In this document: in pieces, positions 7,617-15,305 of the stretch
Position numbering within the stretch: the stretch's first letter is position 1
Layout of the letters: the number at the start of each line of letters is the position of its first letter
Source: DAISLF01 sp964517345
GTDB lineage: Bacteria > Patescibacteriota > Gracilibacteria > Peribacterales > Peribacteraceae
DNA: 27,318 bases
Reading direction: 5' to 3'
Assembly (NCBI GenBank): GCA_964517345.1
Contig: CAZFBZ010000016.1
Location: forward strand, 1 to 27,318
The notes under the pieces: model-generated
The model's input: the letters and a program-made list of their open reading frames with translations, nothing else
Databases searched by the model: none
Told to the model about the DNA's origin: nothing
Translations under genes and position numbers: made by a program

Positions 7617-8882
7617 ATGGCTCCGCTCATCTCGTTCTACTTCCAGGTTCACCAGCCGTACCGCCTGCGCGATCTGCGCGTGACGGAGATCGGACGCGGC
7701 GACGAACCGATGTACTTCGATGACGAGCGCAACCGCTCGATCTTCCGCAAGGTCGCCGAGAAGTGCTACCTGCCCGCCAACGCGCTGATGCTGGAGCTGC
7801 TCGGACGCCACCCGGACTTCGCCATCAGCTACTCGCTGTCCGGAGTCTTCCTGGACCAGTGCCGCGAGTGGGGCCCGGACGTGCTGGAATCCTTCCGCAA
7901 GCTCGCCGAAACCGGACGCGTGGAATTCCTCGCGGAGACGTATTACCACTCGCTCTCCAGCCTCAAGTCGCTCCCCGAGTTCTGTGCGCAGGTCGGCAAA
8001 CACGTGGGGACGATCCAGGAACTCTTCGGCGTCACGCCGACGACGTTCCGCAACACCGAGCTCATCTACCGCAACGAAATCGCGCACGTCGCCCGGCTCA
8101 TGGGCTTCACGGGCATCCTCGCCGAAGGCGCCGACCGCCTGCTCCAGGGCCGCAGCCCCAACGAGCCGTTCGTCCCGCCGACGTTCCGTCTTTCCCGCGG
8201 CGCCGAGCGCACCATCGCCGCCCTGCGCCCCCTCCCCGAGCGCGCGAACAACATCCATGTGCTCCTCAAGAACTACCGCCTGAGCGACGACGTCGCGTTC
8301 CGTTTCTCGGACAAATCGTGGCTCGGTTTTCCGCTCCACGCGGACATTTTCACGGACTGGCTGACCGGCAGCGGCGGCCACTGCGTGAACCTCTTCATGG
8401 ACTACGAGACATTCGGCGAGCACCAGTGGGCCGACACCGGCATCTTCGATTTCCTCCGCGCCCTCCCCGCCCTGTGGCAGCAGCGCGGCATCCGCTGCGC
8501 GACGCCATCGCAGGTCATCGAGTCCTGGGAACGCGAGGTCACGCAGCAATACGATGCGCATCATTATCTGTCCTGGGCCGACTCCGAGCGCGATCTCTCC
8601 GCCTGGCTCGGCAACCGCATCCAGAACTCGTCGCTCGACGCGCTCTACGCGCTGGAGGCCGACGTGAAGGCCACCGGTGACGCGAACCTGATCGAAACGT
8701 GGCGCAAACTCCAGACGTCCGACCACTTCTACTACATGTCGACGAAGTTCTGGAGCGACGGAGATGTGCACAAGTACTTCAGCCCCTACGATTCGCCCTA
8801 CGAGGCCTACCGCCGCTTCAGTCACGCCGTGCATGACCTGCGCTCGCGCGTGTCGGGCCAGTCTTCTTCTCCTAACGCTTAA
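7617..8882 (+). CDS. Glycoside hydrolase family 57 alpha-amylase-like
   Basis: The protein has 421 residues and lacks a signal peptide, so it is cytoplasmic. It opens with the GH57 motif 1 in FYFQVHQPYRLRD. FRNTELIYRNEIA contains the probable nucleophile Glu148. MDYETFGEHQ contains the probable acid/base Asp262. A helical C-terminal region contains HHYLSWADSERDLSAWLGN. This matches the alpha-amylase-like GH57 subgroup, which acts on alpha-1,4 glucans; other GH57 members are 4-alpha-glucanotransferases or branching enzymes. With a synthase before it and a GH15 enzyme after it, it probably trims or remodels the storage polymer. The gap to the synthase is 31 nt with no ribosome binding site. Confidence 0.92.
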   Translation: MAPLISFYFQVHQPYRLRDLRVTEIGRGDEPMYFDDERNRSIFRKVAEKCYLPANALMLELLGRHPDFAISYSLSGVFLDQCREWGPDVLESFRKLAETGRVEFLAETYYHSLSSLKSLPEFCAQVGKHVGTIQELFGVTPTTFRNTELIYRNEIAHVARLMGFTGILAEGADRLLQGRSPNEPFVPPTFRLSRGAERTIAALRPLPERANNIHVLLKNYRLSDDVAFRFSDKSWLGFPLHADIFTDWLTGSGGHCVNLFMDYETFGEHQWADTGIFDFLRALPALWQQRGIRCATPSQVIESWEREVTQQYDAHHYLSWADSERDLSAWLGNRIQNSSLDALYALEADVKATGDANLIETWRKLQTSDHFYYMSTKFWSDGDVHKYFSPYDSPYEAYRRFSHAVHDLRSRVSGQSSSPNA

Positions 8883-8887
8883 GCCCC

Positions 8888-10963
8888 ATGCCCCGCTCCC
8901 TCGTCTTCGGCAACGGCCGGATGCTCGCGACCTTCGATGAGCATCTCCAGCTCCGGGACTTCTACTATCCCTACGTGGGCATGGAAGACCAGACGACCTA
9001 TGGCCACGTGCACCGCGTGGGCGTGATGGTGATGGGCAAAGGCTTCTCGTGGTGGGGCGACGGCAGCTGGACCGCGACCGCGCGGTACGAGGCGGACTCG
9101 CTCACGGGCGACTCGCTGATGCAGAACGACAACCTGAACATCGCGATCCGCGTCCGCGATTACGTGCACCCGGTCCACAACGTCCTCATGCGCCACTTCT
9201 TCGTGCGCAGCCTGGATGGCCAACGCAAAGAGGTGCGCCTGTTCTTCAACCATGACTTCCATATCTACGGCGACAAGCAGAAGGACACGGCGTTCTATGA
9301 GCCGTACACGAACAGCATGATCCACTACCGCCAAAACCGGTACTTCCTCATCGGCGGCGAGACGGACCGCCCGACGGAGTGCTACAACGGAGCCGCAGCG
9401 GGCCGCTACGCCTCGGTGCTGCGCAGCCGCGAGAGCCTCAAAACCTGCGGCATCTCCTCGTATTCCACGGGAAAATCCGACTACCGCGGCCTGGAAGGCA
9501 CGTGGAGGGACGCCGAAGACGGTGAACTCTCGCGCCACCCGATCGAGCAGGGCTCGGTGGACTCCACCGTCGCGCTGCACTGCATCGCCGAAGGCGAAAA
9601 AGAGACCGAAGTGGTCCTCTGGACGTGCGTCGGCAAGAATCTGGATGAAGTCCTGCACCTGCAGCAGACGGTTCTGCAGGAAACGCCCGAGCGCCTCCAC
9701 CGCAACTGCAAAAACTACTGGAAAAGCTGGGTCCACAAGATCCCCCGGAGCTTCGGCACGCTCGGACCCGAACTCGTCGACCTATTCCACAGAAGTCTCC
9801 TGACGATCCGCACACATGTCGACGCGCGCGGCGGCATCGTGGCAGCGGCAGACTCGGACATCATGGCCTTCAACCGCGACACCTACACCTACGTGTGGCC
9901 GCGCGACGGCGCCTTCGTGTCGCTCGCGCTGGATAAAGCCGGCTACGGCGAGGTGACGCGAAATTTCTTCCAGTTCTGCGCGCGCATCCAGATGCCGGAC
10001 GGCTACCTGCTGCACAAGTACAACCCGGACGGCTCGCCCGGCTCCTCGTGGCACGCCTGGTTCCGCGACGGCGAGGCCCAATTGCCGATCCAGGAGGACG
10101 AGACGGCAATGGTGGTCTATGCCATCTGGAAGCACTTCGAGATCCAGCAGGATTTTGAGATGCTGCAGGACTTGTTTGAGAACTTCGTGAAGAAAGCCGC
10201 CCAGTTCATGGTGGAATTCCGCGAGGAGAAGACGGGTCTGCCGCTCCCCAGCTACGACCCGTGGGAAGAGCAGCGCGGCATCTTCACCTACACCACCTGT
10301 TGCACGATCGCCGGCCTCCACGCGGCCGCGCGCATCGCCCACATCCTGGGCCATCACCGTCATTCCGAACAGTACCAGGGCGTCGCGGATGCGATGCGCC
10401 AGGCGCTGCTGTTCCACCTGTACGACGAGAACGAGAAACGCTTCGTCAAATGCATCCGCCGCAAGGACGGCGAGACGATTGACCGCGACCTGACACCGGA
10501 CGCCAGCATCTCCGTGGTCTGGACGCTCGACGTGCTGCCCCCGGACGACCCGCGCGTCGTCTCGACGATGACGCAGCTCGGCAGGCGGCTCGCGGTGAAG
10601 ACCGCCGTCGGCGGCCTCGCGCGCTATCCGGACGACCACTACCAGGAAGTCGTCCCCGTCTCCGCCGACATTCCGGGCAACCCGTGGATCATCACGACCC
10701 TCTGGTACGCCCAGTGGAAGATCGCGCTCGCGCAGACGCCCGTGGATCTGGAGGAAGCCCGCAAGATGCTCGAATGGGCCCATCGTTACGCCACACCAGC
10801 CGGCCTGCTGCCCGAGCAGCTGCACCCGCTGACGGGCGCGCCCCTTTCCGTCGCGCCGCTCACCTGGAGCCACGCCACATACGTGGACACGATCCTGCGC
10901 TACCTGGATAAGGAGAAAGAGATCATCGGACAACAGATGTACAAAATGGTCAGCGGCCAATGA
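8888..10963 (+). CDS. Glycoside hydrolase family 15 (glucoamylase-like)
   Basis: This 691-residue enzyme has the bacterial/archaeal GH15 layout. An N-terminal beta-sandwich domain (GNGRMLATFDEHLQLRDFYYP onward, residues about 1-270) is followed by an (alpha/alpha)6 barrel. The barrel carries YVWPRDGAFVSLAL, the catalytic-acid segment YDPWEEQRG with Glu460/Glu461, and the general-base segment LLPEQLHP with Glu643. It should release glucose from the non-reducing ends of alpha-glucans; some close relatives are trehalases. There is no signal peptide, so it acts in the cytoplasm on the polymer handled by the two preceding enzymes. It starts 5 nt after the GH57 stop, implying translational coupling. 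Confidence 0.94.
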   Translation: MPRSLVFGNGRMLATFDEHLQLRDFYYPYVGMEDQTTYGHVHRVGVMVMGKGFSWWGDGSWTATARYEADSLTGDSLMQNDNLNIAIRVRDYVHPVHNVLMRHFFVRSLDGQRKEVRLFFNHDFHIYGDKQKDTAFYEPYTNSMIHYRQNRYFLIGGETDRPTECYNGAAAGRYASVLRSRESLKTCGISSYSTGKSDYRGLEGTWRDAEDGELSRHPIEQGSVDSTVALHCIAEGEKETEVVLWTCVGKNLDEVLHLQQTVLQETPERLHRNCKNYWKSWVHKIPRSFGTLGPELVDLFHRSLLTIRTHVDARGGIVAAADSDIMAFNRDTYTYVWPRDGAFVSLALDKAGYGEVTRNFFQFCARIQMPDGYLLHKYNPDGSPGSSWHAWFRDGEAQLPIQEDETAMVVYAIWKHFEIQQDFEMLQDLFENFVKKAAQFMVEFREEKTGLPLPSYDPWEEQRGIFTYTTCCTIAGLHAAARIAHILGHHRHSEQYQGVADAMRQALLFHLYDENEKRFVKCIRRKDGETIDRDLTPDASISVVWTLDVLPPDDPRVVSTMTQLGRRLAVKTAVGGLARYPDDHYQEVVPVSADIPGNPWIITTLWYAQWKIALAQTPVDLEEARKMLEWAHRYATPAGLLPEQLHPLTGAPLSVAPLTWSHATYVDTILRYLDKEKEIIGQQMYKMVSGQ

Positions 10964-10984
10964 GGACGCGCGTGCGGCGGATGC

Positions 10985-10990
10985 TATACT
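10985..10990 (+). promoter_or_regulatory. -10 box, leaderless spacing
   Basis: TATACT ends 8 nt before the ATG at 10999. No strong -35 is visible. It is almost identical in sequence and placement to the boxes before the metallopeptidase gene (11923-11928) and dnaX (23846-23851). Confidence 0.6.
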
Positions 10991-10998
10991 GATCCCCG

Positions 10999-11907
10999 AT
11001 GCGTCTTCTGCTGCGCGCAACGGCTGTCTCCGCGGGTCTGTTCTGCCTCGCTCCGCTGTGTTTTGCGGCATCGGGACAGACGGTGCAGTCCGGCTCGGGA
11101 ACGCAGATGACGGGAAGCGGGGCGAGTTCGTCGACACCGAAGGGGCCGGAGGAGGACACATCGCTGGTCTCCGAACGCGCATCGCGCCTGAAAGGCTTTC
11201 CCGAGGCCGTCAAAGCCTGGACGACGCCCGATACGCAGTTCCGTGAGAAAGCCGCAGCATACGCGCGCAAGCGTGCGGAATTGCGCGCGGAATGCCGCGA
11301 TGACCTGCGTCGTGCCAACCGCGACACGCTGATGACGGCGCTGTTGCGCTGCTACAAGAATGACCTCGTGTTGGAGCGGGACTATCTGGAGAAACGCCGC
11401 GCGTGGCTGGAAGCGCTTCCGGGCATCACCAAGCAAATGCGCGCGACGGTGCTCAGCCGCCTGGATCTGCTGGCCGACGCGATCGACACGATCGTCTACG
11501 CCATCGATCACCGCGTGTACGCCACCCAGGATGACCTCGTCGAGGCCCGCCGCAACCTGCTCACGCGCTATCGCCTGCCATTCTGGGAATCCGTGACGCT
11601 CGCGCGCGCCGACCGCGCTCTGACCTGGATTGCCCGCGTGATCGCGCTGACGGATGCCGTGCGCACGGAGGACGTGACGATCACGGGCGGGGAACGCGCT
11701 GAGTGGCTGGACGCGCGCCGCTGCCTGACCGAGCGTGAAACGGAACTGAAAACCCTGCTGCTCGGCGAGAGCGAGGGTGACAAAACCGTTTCTGAAGCCG
11801 TCTCGGATATCCGGTTCTGTCTGGATGACCTGCAGACGGTGCCCCGTGCCGCATCGCCGGCCACCGGATCGGGTGCAGTGAAAACCGGCAGCGGGAGTGG
11901 CGCGTAA
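10999..11907 (+). CDS. Secreted alpha-helical protein of unknown function
   Basis: The 302-residue protein has a signal peptide (hydrophobic core LLLRATAVSAGLFCLAPLCF, cleavage likely after FAA near residue 24). A Gly/Ser/Thr-rich linker follows, with repeated GSG motifs to about residue 50. A long charged helical body then carries cysteines in ECRDD, LRCYK, RRCLTE and RFCLDD, possibly two disulfides. The tail ends in a second GSG-rich stretch. I recognise no family. The flexible glycine-serine ends flanking a helical domain suggest a cell-surface protein, but this is inference. It has its own promoter-like box and lies downstream of the glucan operon. Confidence 0.75.
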   Translation: MRLLLRATAVSAGLFCLAPLCFAASGQTVQSGSGTQMTGSGASSSTPKGPEEDTSLVSERASRLKGFPEAVKAWTTPDTQFREKAAAYARKRAELRAECRDDLRRANRDTLMTALLRCYKNDLVLERDYLEKRRAWLEALPGITKQMRATVLSRLDLLADAIDTIVYAIDHRVYATQDDLVEARRNLLTRYRLPFWESVTLARADRALTWIARVIALTDAVRTEDVTITGGERAEWLDARRCLTERETELKTLLLGESEGDKTVSEAVSDIRFCLDDLQTVPRAASPATGSGAVKTGSGSGA

Positions 11908-11922
11908 TGACCCGACCCGGGG

Positions 11923-11928
11923 TATACT
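11923..11928 (+). promoter_or_regulatory. -10 box, leaderless spacing
   Basis: TATACT ends 9 nt before the ATG at 11938, inside the 30-nt gap after the preceding gene. The GC-rich upstream DNA shows no recognisable -35. Confidence 0.6.
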
Positions 11929-11937
11929 GAGACCCTC

Positions 11938-12633
11938 ATGAACGAGCACTTCCGCCACCGCATCGAACGCACCGCCAACAAGCATTCGCGCGCGGTCTAC
12001 CGCGACGACACGATCGTCATCCGGCTGGCCCGGAACCTGAGCGCCCGGGAGGAGCAGGAGCACATCGACGCGCTACTCAAGCGCATGACATCGATTGTTT
12101 TGCGCGAACGCAAGCGCACAATCATCGATCCCTTCCGCCCCCTGCTGGAGGGCGAGCAGTCACTGAGAATCACCCTCGCCTCCGGCCAGGCATACACATT
12201 CACGCTGGTCGCGGGTGATCGTCTGCGCGCTGCGCGCGTCACTGACGGCTGGCGCATCGAACTCGCCCCCCGCACGCGGCGCCGCCAGCTGCATCGTTTC
12301 CTGTGGACGCTCCTCGGGGATCTGGAACACGACTCTCTGGAACAGCTCGTGCAGGAGATCGACGCGGAGACCTTCGGCTTCGGCATCACGGGCCTGCGCG
12401 TAGGATATGCATCTTCGCAGTGGGGCAGCTGTTCGGTGCGTGGCGAAATCATGCTCAATGCCGTTCTCTTGCTGCTTCCCCGGGAACTCCTGCGCTACGT
12501 AGTGATCCACGAACTGGCTCACCGCAGAGTACGCAATCACTCGCCCGCCTACTGGCGCGTCGTCGCGTCGGTTCTTCCCGGATATGCGGCGCTCCGCAGG
12601 GCATTGTCACAATACCGCATTTGTTCGTTATGA
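11938..12633 (+). CDS. YgjP/DUF45-family zinc metallopeptidase
   Basis: This 231-residue cytoplasmic protein has the DUF45 (YgjP-like, gluzincin-related) C-terminal domain. It contains a QWGSCSVRGEIMLN segment, then the zinc motif HELAH (HExxH) in VVIHELAHRRVRNHSPAYW. The downstream NHS supplies the likely third ligand, and LPGYAALRRAL lies near the end. Family members are probable metalloproteases with poorly known substrates. The N-terminal half (residues about 1-90) is charged and less conserved. The gene has its own -10-like box, so it may be expressed separately from the secreted protein upstream. Confidence 0.88.
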   Translation: MNEHFRHRIERTANKHSRAVYRDDTIVIRLARNLSAREEQEHIDALLKRMTSIVLRERKRTIIDPFRPLLEGEQSLRITLASGQAYTFTLVAGDRLRAARVTDGWRIELAPRTRRRQLHRFLWTLLGDLEHDSLEQLVQEIDAETFGFGITGLRVGYASSQWGSCSVRGEIMLNAVLLLLPRELLRYVVIHELAHRRVRNHSPAYWRVVASVLPGYAALRRALSQYRICSL

Positions 12634-12677
12634 GAGCCAGAAGCGATGTACACTATTGGTACTTTTCCCCTCCACGC

Positions 12678-12824
12678 ATGACGTTTCGTGACGGCGATGA
12701 CGACAAGAAGAACGGCAAGGACAACGGCGAACCTGCGGGACCCAGTGATTTAGAGATCCCGGATGGGCTGGGGACGATCCTGGGCTCGGAGCATGATGAG
12801 GATGTGAATAAGAAGCTGCTTTGA
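12678..12824 (+). CDS. Small acidic protein, 48 residues
   Basis: An ATG-initiated frame encodes a short highly charged N-terminus (RDGDDDKKNGKDNGE). A non-polar middle (LEIPDGLGTILG) and an acidic-to-basic tail ending in KKLL follow. A TACACT box at 12649-12654 could serve as its promoter, 23 nt before the start. The composition looks like a deliberate coding sequence rather than chance GC-rich noise, but I recognise no family and 48 residues is short. It sits immediately before a palindrome plus T-tracts (12834-12896), which could end its transcript. Confidence 0.5.
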   Translation: MTFRDGDDDKKNGKDNGEPAGPSDLEIPDGLGTILGSEHDEDVNKKLL

Positions 12825-12833
12825 GCTCTTTGG

Positions 12834-12896
12834 TGTCCCTCGTTACGATACTGCTTTGCAGTTTCTAGTCGGGATGACATATTTTTGTCTTTTTTT
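12834..12896 (+). terminator. Palindromic repeat followed by T-tracts
   Basis: An imperfect inverted repeat has a left arm at 12834-12854, a TTT loop, and a right arm at 12858-12879. It is followed by ATTTTTGTCTTTTTTTG. The structure could act as an intrinsic terminator for the plus-strand metallopeptidase/acidic-protein genes. It also looks like a dispersed intergenic repeat: its end GGATGACATAT (12872-12882) recurs exactly at 12954-12964 in the next palindrome. Confidence 0.5.
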
Positions 12897-12961
12897 GTCA
12901 TGGTGAGCGTAGTCGAACCACGACAAAAAACAGTCGCCCTTCGACTACACTCAGGATGACA
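12896..12961. repeat. REP/MITE-like palindromic element overlapping the 3' end of maf
   Basis: The 22-nt arms 12896-12917 and 12940-12961 are inverted copies that differ at only three positions; both contain GTAGTCGAA or its complement. A 22-nt loop contains a run of six A. The right arm supplies the last codons and the stop of the maf gene on the minus strand. A related half-unit lies at 14534-14554. Such TGTCATCCTGAG...GTCGAA palindromes are, from memory, frequent intergenic repeats in candidate-phyla genomes. The copy number here is unknown. Confidence 0.65.
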
Positions 12962-13544
12962 TATCAAACGGAAACGGCGCTCCCGCCTTCCGGCATAATT
13001 CGCCGAACAGATAGACGGGCAAGCCGACGATGCCCGTCCAGTCGCCCTCGATGTGACTGATGAGCAGTTGCCCCGGTCCGTCGATCTGGAAGCCGCCGGA
13101 ACGCCCTTCCCAGAGCCCGGTATCGATCCACCAGTCGGTCTCGGTTGTGCTGAGCGGCTTGAACGTGACCGACGACGAGGACAGGCCGTCGTACTCCTTG
13201 CCATCCGGATCGATCAGGCAGAGCCCGGAATGCACGACGCACGTCGTCCCGGCATGCAGACCGATCATCCGCCGGGCGTCGGCGGCGTCGACGGGCTTCT
13301 CCAGCAACGTGCCGTCGTCCGCGACCACGAGCGTATCGCTGCCCAGCACCCAACGGCCCTTCTTATGCGCAGCCACGTCGCGGGCCTTGAGCACCGAGAG
13401 CATCCGCGCGCGCTTGGCCGGATCGCGCTCGGGACAATCCGCCTCCTGGACGCGGCTCGGTATCACGTCGAATTCGACCTCCAGACCGGCAAGAAGCTCC
13501 TTTCTTTGCGGGCTGCCCGACGCGAGGATGAGGGAATGCGGCAT
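12951..13544 (-). CDS. maf: Maf-family nucleoside triphosphate pyrophosphatase
   Basis: The protein has 197 residues from the ATG at 13544. The N-terminal LILASGSPQRKELL is the Maf/HAM1-fold signature. VLGSDTLVVADDGTLLEKP contains the conserved Asp, and FQIDGPGQLLISHIEGDWTGIVGLP is the standard C-terminal core. Maf proteins hydrolyse dTTP, UTP or modified nucleotides to monophosphates and are linked to septum inhibition. A GTG at 13556 overlapping the trpS stop would add four residues and cannot be excluded. The C-terminus is unusual: the final DMSS and the stop codon are encoded by the arm of a palindromic repeat. The gene follows trpS directly, so it is probably co-transcribed with it. Confidence 0.93.
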   Translation of the reverse strand: MPHSLILASGSPQRKELLAGLEVEFDVIPSRVQEADCPERDPAKRARMLSVLKARDVAAHKKGRWVLGSDTLVVADDGTLLEKPVDAADARRMIGLHAGTTCVVHSGLCLIDPDGKEYDGLSSSSVTFKPLSTTETDWWIDTGLWEGRSGGFQIDGPGQLLISHIEGDWTGIVGLPVYLFGELCRKAGAPFPFDMSS

Positions 13545-13552
13545 GGCGGAGA

Positions 13553-14515
13553 TCACCGCAGGCCGGTAGCGGTCCGGACGCGCTCCATCGTCGCCCTGGC
13601 CACAACGGATGCCTTCGCCGCACCGTCGAGCATGATCCGTTCGATCTTCGCGGGATCTTTAGCCAGTGTCTCGCGCTTTGCGCGCATGTCCGCGAACACG
13701 TCCATATACGTTTCCAGCAGCTTCTTCTTGGCCTCGCCGTAGGGCAGGCCGTTCCTGTATTCCGAGGCCAGCGCCTCACGTTCTTTATCCGTCAGGAACA
13801 ATTTATGGATCTGGAAGATCGGACACGTGGCCGGATCCTTCGGATCATTCATGCCGCGCGAATCGGTGACGATGCCCATAATCGCCTTCTTCGTGTCCTT
13901 CTCGGATCCGAACAACGGGATCGTGTTGCCATAGCTCTTGCTCATCTTCTGGCCGTCCGTGCCGGGGACGATCGCGGTGTCCTCGCGAATGAGCGGCTCG
14001 GGGACCGTCAGCGTCTCGCCGAACTCATTATTGAACTTGATCGCGATGTCGCGCGTCATCTCCAGGTGCTGCTTCTGGTCTTTGCCGACAGGCACAAGAT
14101 TGGCATCGTACAGCAGAATATCGGCTGCCATCAGCACCGGATACGTGAAGAGCCCGGCGGACGCCGCGATCCCCTTCTCCACTTTCTCTTTGTAGCTGAC
14201 CGCGCGCTCCAGGAGTCCCATCGGCGTCACCGTGGAGAGGATCCACATGAGTTCGGTGTGCTCCGGGATATCCGACTGGAAGTACAGCACCGCCTTGTCC
14301 GGATCGAAGCCGCAGGCGAGGTAATCGAGGATGACGTTGCGACGAAATTCGCGCAGCTGCCCGGCGTCACGGATGGTCGTGAGCGCATGCAGATCGGCGA
14401 TAAAGTAGTAGCTCTGCTCTGCCTTGCCGACGTACTCCAGATTCGGCTTGATGGACCCGAAGTAGTTGCCGAGGTGGAGCTGACCCGATGGCTGGATTCC
14501 TGACAAAACCCTCAT
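13553..14515 (-). CDS. trpS: Tryptophanyl-tRNA synthetase
   Basis: This 320-residue class Ic aminoacyl-tRNA synthetase charges tRNA-Trp with tryptophan. It begins with RVLSGIQPSGQLHLGNYFG, where HLGN is the HIGH-like ATP motif. It carries the bacterial ADLHALTT segment, PVLMAADILLYDANLVPVGKDQ for substrate binding, and the GQKMSKSYGN loop (the KMSKS signature). Length and order match ordinary bacterial TrpS. A promoter with TCGACA at -35 and TATTTT at -10 ends 9 nt before the ATG, so the mRNA is probably leaderless. The maf gene follows on the same transcript, its reading frame beginning at or just before the trpS stop. Confidence 0.97.
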   Translation of the reverse strand: MRVLSGIQPSGQLHLGNYFGSIKPNLEYVGKAEQSYYFIADLHALTTIRDAGQLREFRRNVILDYLACGFDPDKAVLYFQSDIPEHTELMWILSTVTPMGLLERAVSYKEKVEKGIAASAGLFTYPVLMAADILLYDANLVPVGKDQKQHLEMTRDIAIKFNNEFGETLTVPEPLIREDTAIVPGTDGQKMSKSYGNTIPLFGSEKDTKKAIMGIVTDSRGMNDPKDPATCPIFQIHKLFLTDKEREALASEYRNGLPYGEAKKKLLETYMDVFADMRAKRETLAKDPAKIERIMLDGAAKASVVARATMERVRTATGLR

Positions 14516-14524
14516 TTCTCAGGG

Positions 14525-14553
14525 AAAATACACTGTCATCGTGAACCTGTCGA
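14525..14553 (-). promoter_or_regulatory. trpS promoter
   Basis: On the minus strand TCGACA (14548-14553) and TATTTT (14525-14530) are separated by 17 nt. The -10 box ends 9 nt before the trpS ATG. The -35 hexamer lies inside a repeat half-unit (14534-14554). Confidence 0.55.
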
Positions 14554-14554
14554 A
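14534..14554. repeat. Half-unit related to the 12.9-kb palindrome
   Basis: TGTCATCGTGAACCTGTCGAA shares the TGTCATC and GTCGAA ends, and the TGA in between, with the arm complementary to 12940-12961. Only one arm is present. It overlaps the trpS promoter region. Confidence 0.4.
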
Positions 14555-14574
14555 CCGCTGCCGGTCGCTGGAGC

Positions 14575-15276
14575 TCAGCGCGGCGCGTGACGGCGCCCCA
14601 TCCGTGGATCGTCTTCGCCGGCGGCTTTCAGCTTCTTGAGGATATCCAGGAACGTGGGCGGCATCGGCGATTCGATCCTCACCGTCTGCCCCGTGAACGG
14701 ATGCGGAAATGTGACGGCAAACGCATGCAGGAAGAACCGTCTGTAGCCGAATTCCTTGGTGAAAACCGCGTTGTACTTCTTGTTGCCGTACTCGGTATCC
14801 AGCACCAGCGGATGCTCGATCATGCGAAAATGGCGGCGGATCTGGTGGTGGCGCCCGGTCTCGATCTCGGTCTCCACGTAGCTGGAATTGCCGAAGCGCT
14901 CGAGTACCTTGTAGCGCGTGACGGCGTCGACCGGCTCGCCTTTGACGCGCGAGGGGAGCTGCTGCCGAATCTCGCCGGAATCCTTGGGCAGCCGCCCCGC
15001 CACGAGTGCGCGGTAGGTCTTGGTCCAGCCGGAGAACTTATGCTTGAGCGTCTCGGCCAGCGCCGCGCGCGAGCGCGCGAAGATCACGACACCCGAGGTT
15101 TCGAAATCGAGGCGGTGCACCGGGTGCACGCCCGGAAAATCCTTGCGGAGGAAATCGAGCAGCGGGAGCTTGTCCACGCGTCCCTTGCCGCGCACGACGA
15201 GTTCGCCCGAGAGCTTATGAACGGCCAGAAAGTGGTCGTCCTGGTACAGGATGCGGTCGGGATTGATATGGGGCAT
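14575..15276 (-). CDS. RluA-family pseudouridine synthase
   Basis: The 233-residue enzyme isomerises uridine to pseudouridine in ribosomal or transfer RNA. The catalytic signature is HRLDFETSGVVIFARS, with the nucleophile Asp in HRLD. Flanking features are DDHFLAVHKLSGELVV at the start, TKTYRALVAGRLP, the ETGRHHQIRRHFRMIEHPLVLDTEYG substrate-binding segment and FFLHAFAVTFPHPFTG near the end. It lacks the S4 RNA-binding domain found in RluC/RluD, so a small RluA/TruC-like enzyme is likely; the target base cannot be told. It has a TACACT box ending 7 nt upstream of its ATG and lies 59 nt before trpS. Confidence 0.93.
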   Translation of the reverse strand: MPHINPDRILYQDDHFLAVHKLSGELVVRGKGRVDKLPLLDFLRKDFPGVHPVHRLDFETSGVVIFARSRAALAETLKHKFSGWTKTYRALVAGRLPKDSGEIRQQLPSRVKGEPVDAVTRYKVLERFGNSSYVETEIETGRHHQIRRHFRMIEHPLVLDTEYGNKKYNAVFTKEFGYRRFFLHAFAVTFPHPFTGQTVRIESPMPPTFLDILKKLKAAGEDDPRMGRRHAPR

Positions 15277-15283
15277 CGGAGCG

Positions 15284-15289
15284 AGTGTA
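15284..15289 (-). promoter_or_regulatory. -10 box, leaderless spacing
   Basis: On the minus strand TACACT, preceded by TG, ends 7 nt before the ATG of the pseudouridine synthase. The -35 is poor. Confidence 0.5.
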
Positions 15290-15305
15290 CAGGAGGAACT
15301 GCGCG

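Noticed and set aside
9782..11182. 466-residue minus-strand frame opposite the GH15 gene
   Set aside because: It lies fully antisense to a gene with intact catalytic motifs and its composition is typical of a GC-rich antisense frame.
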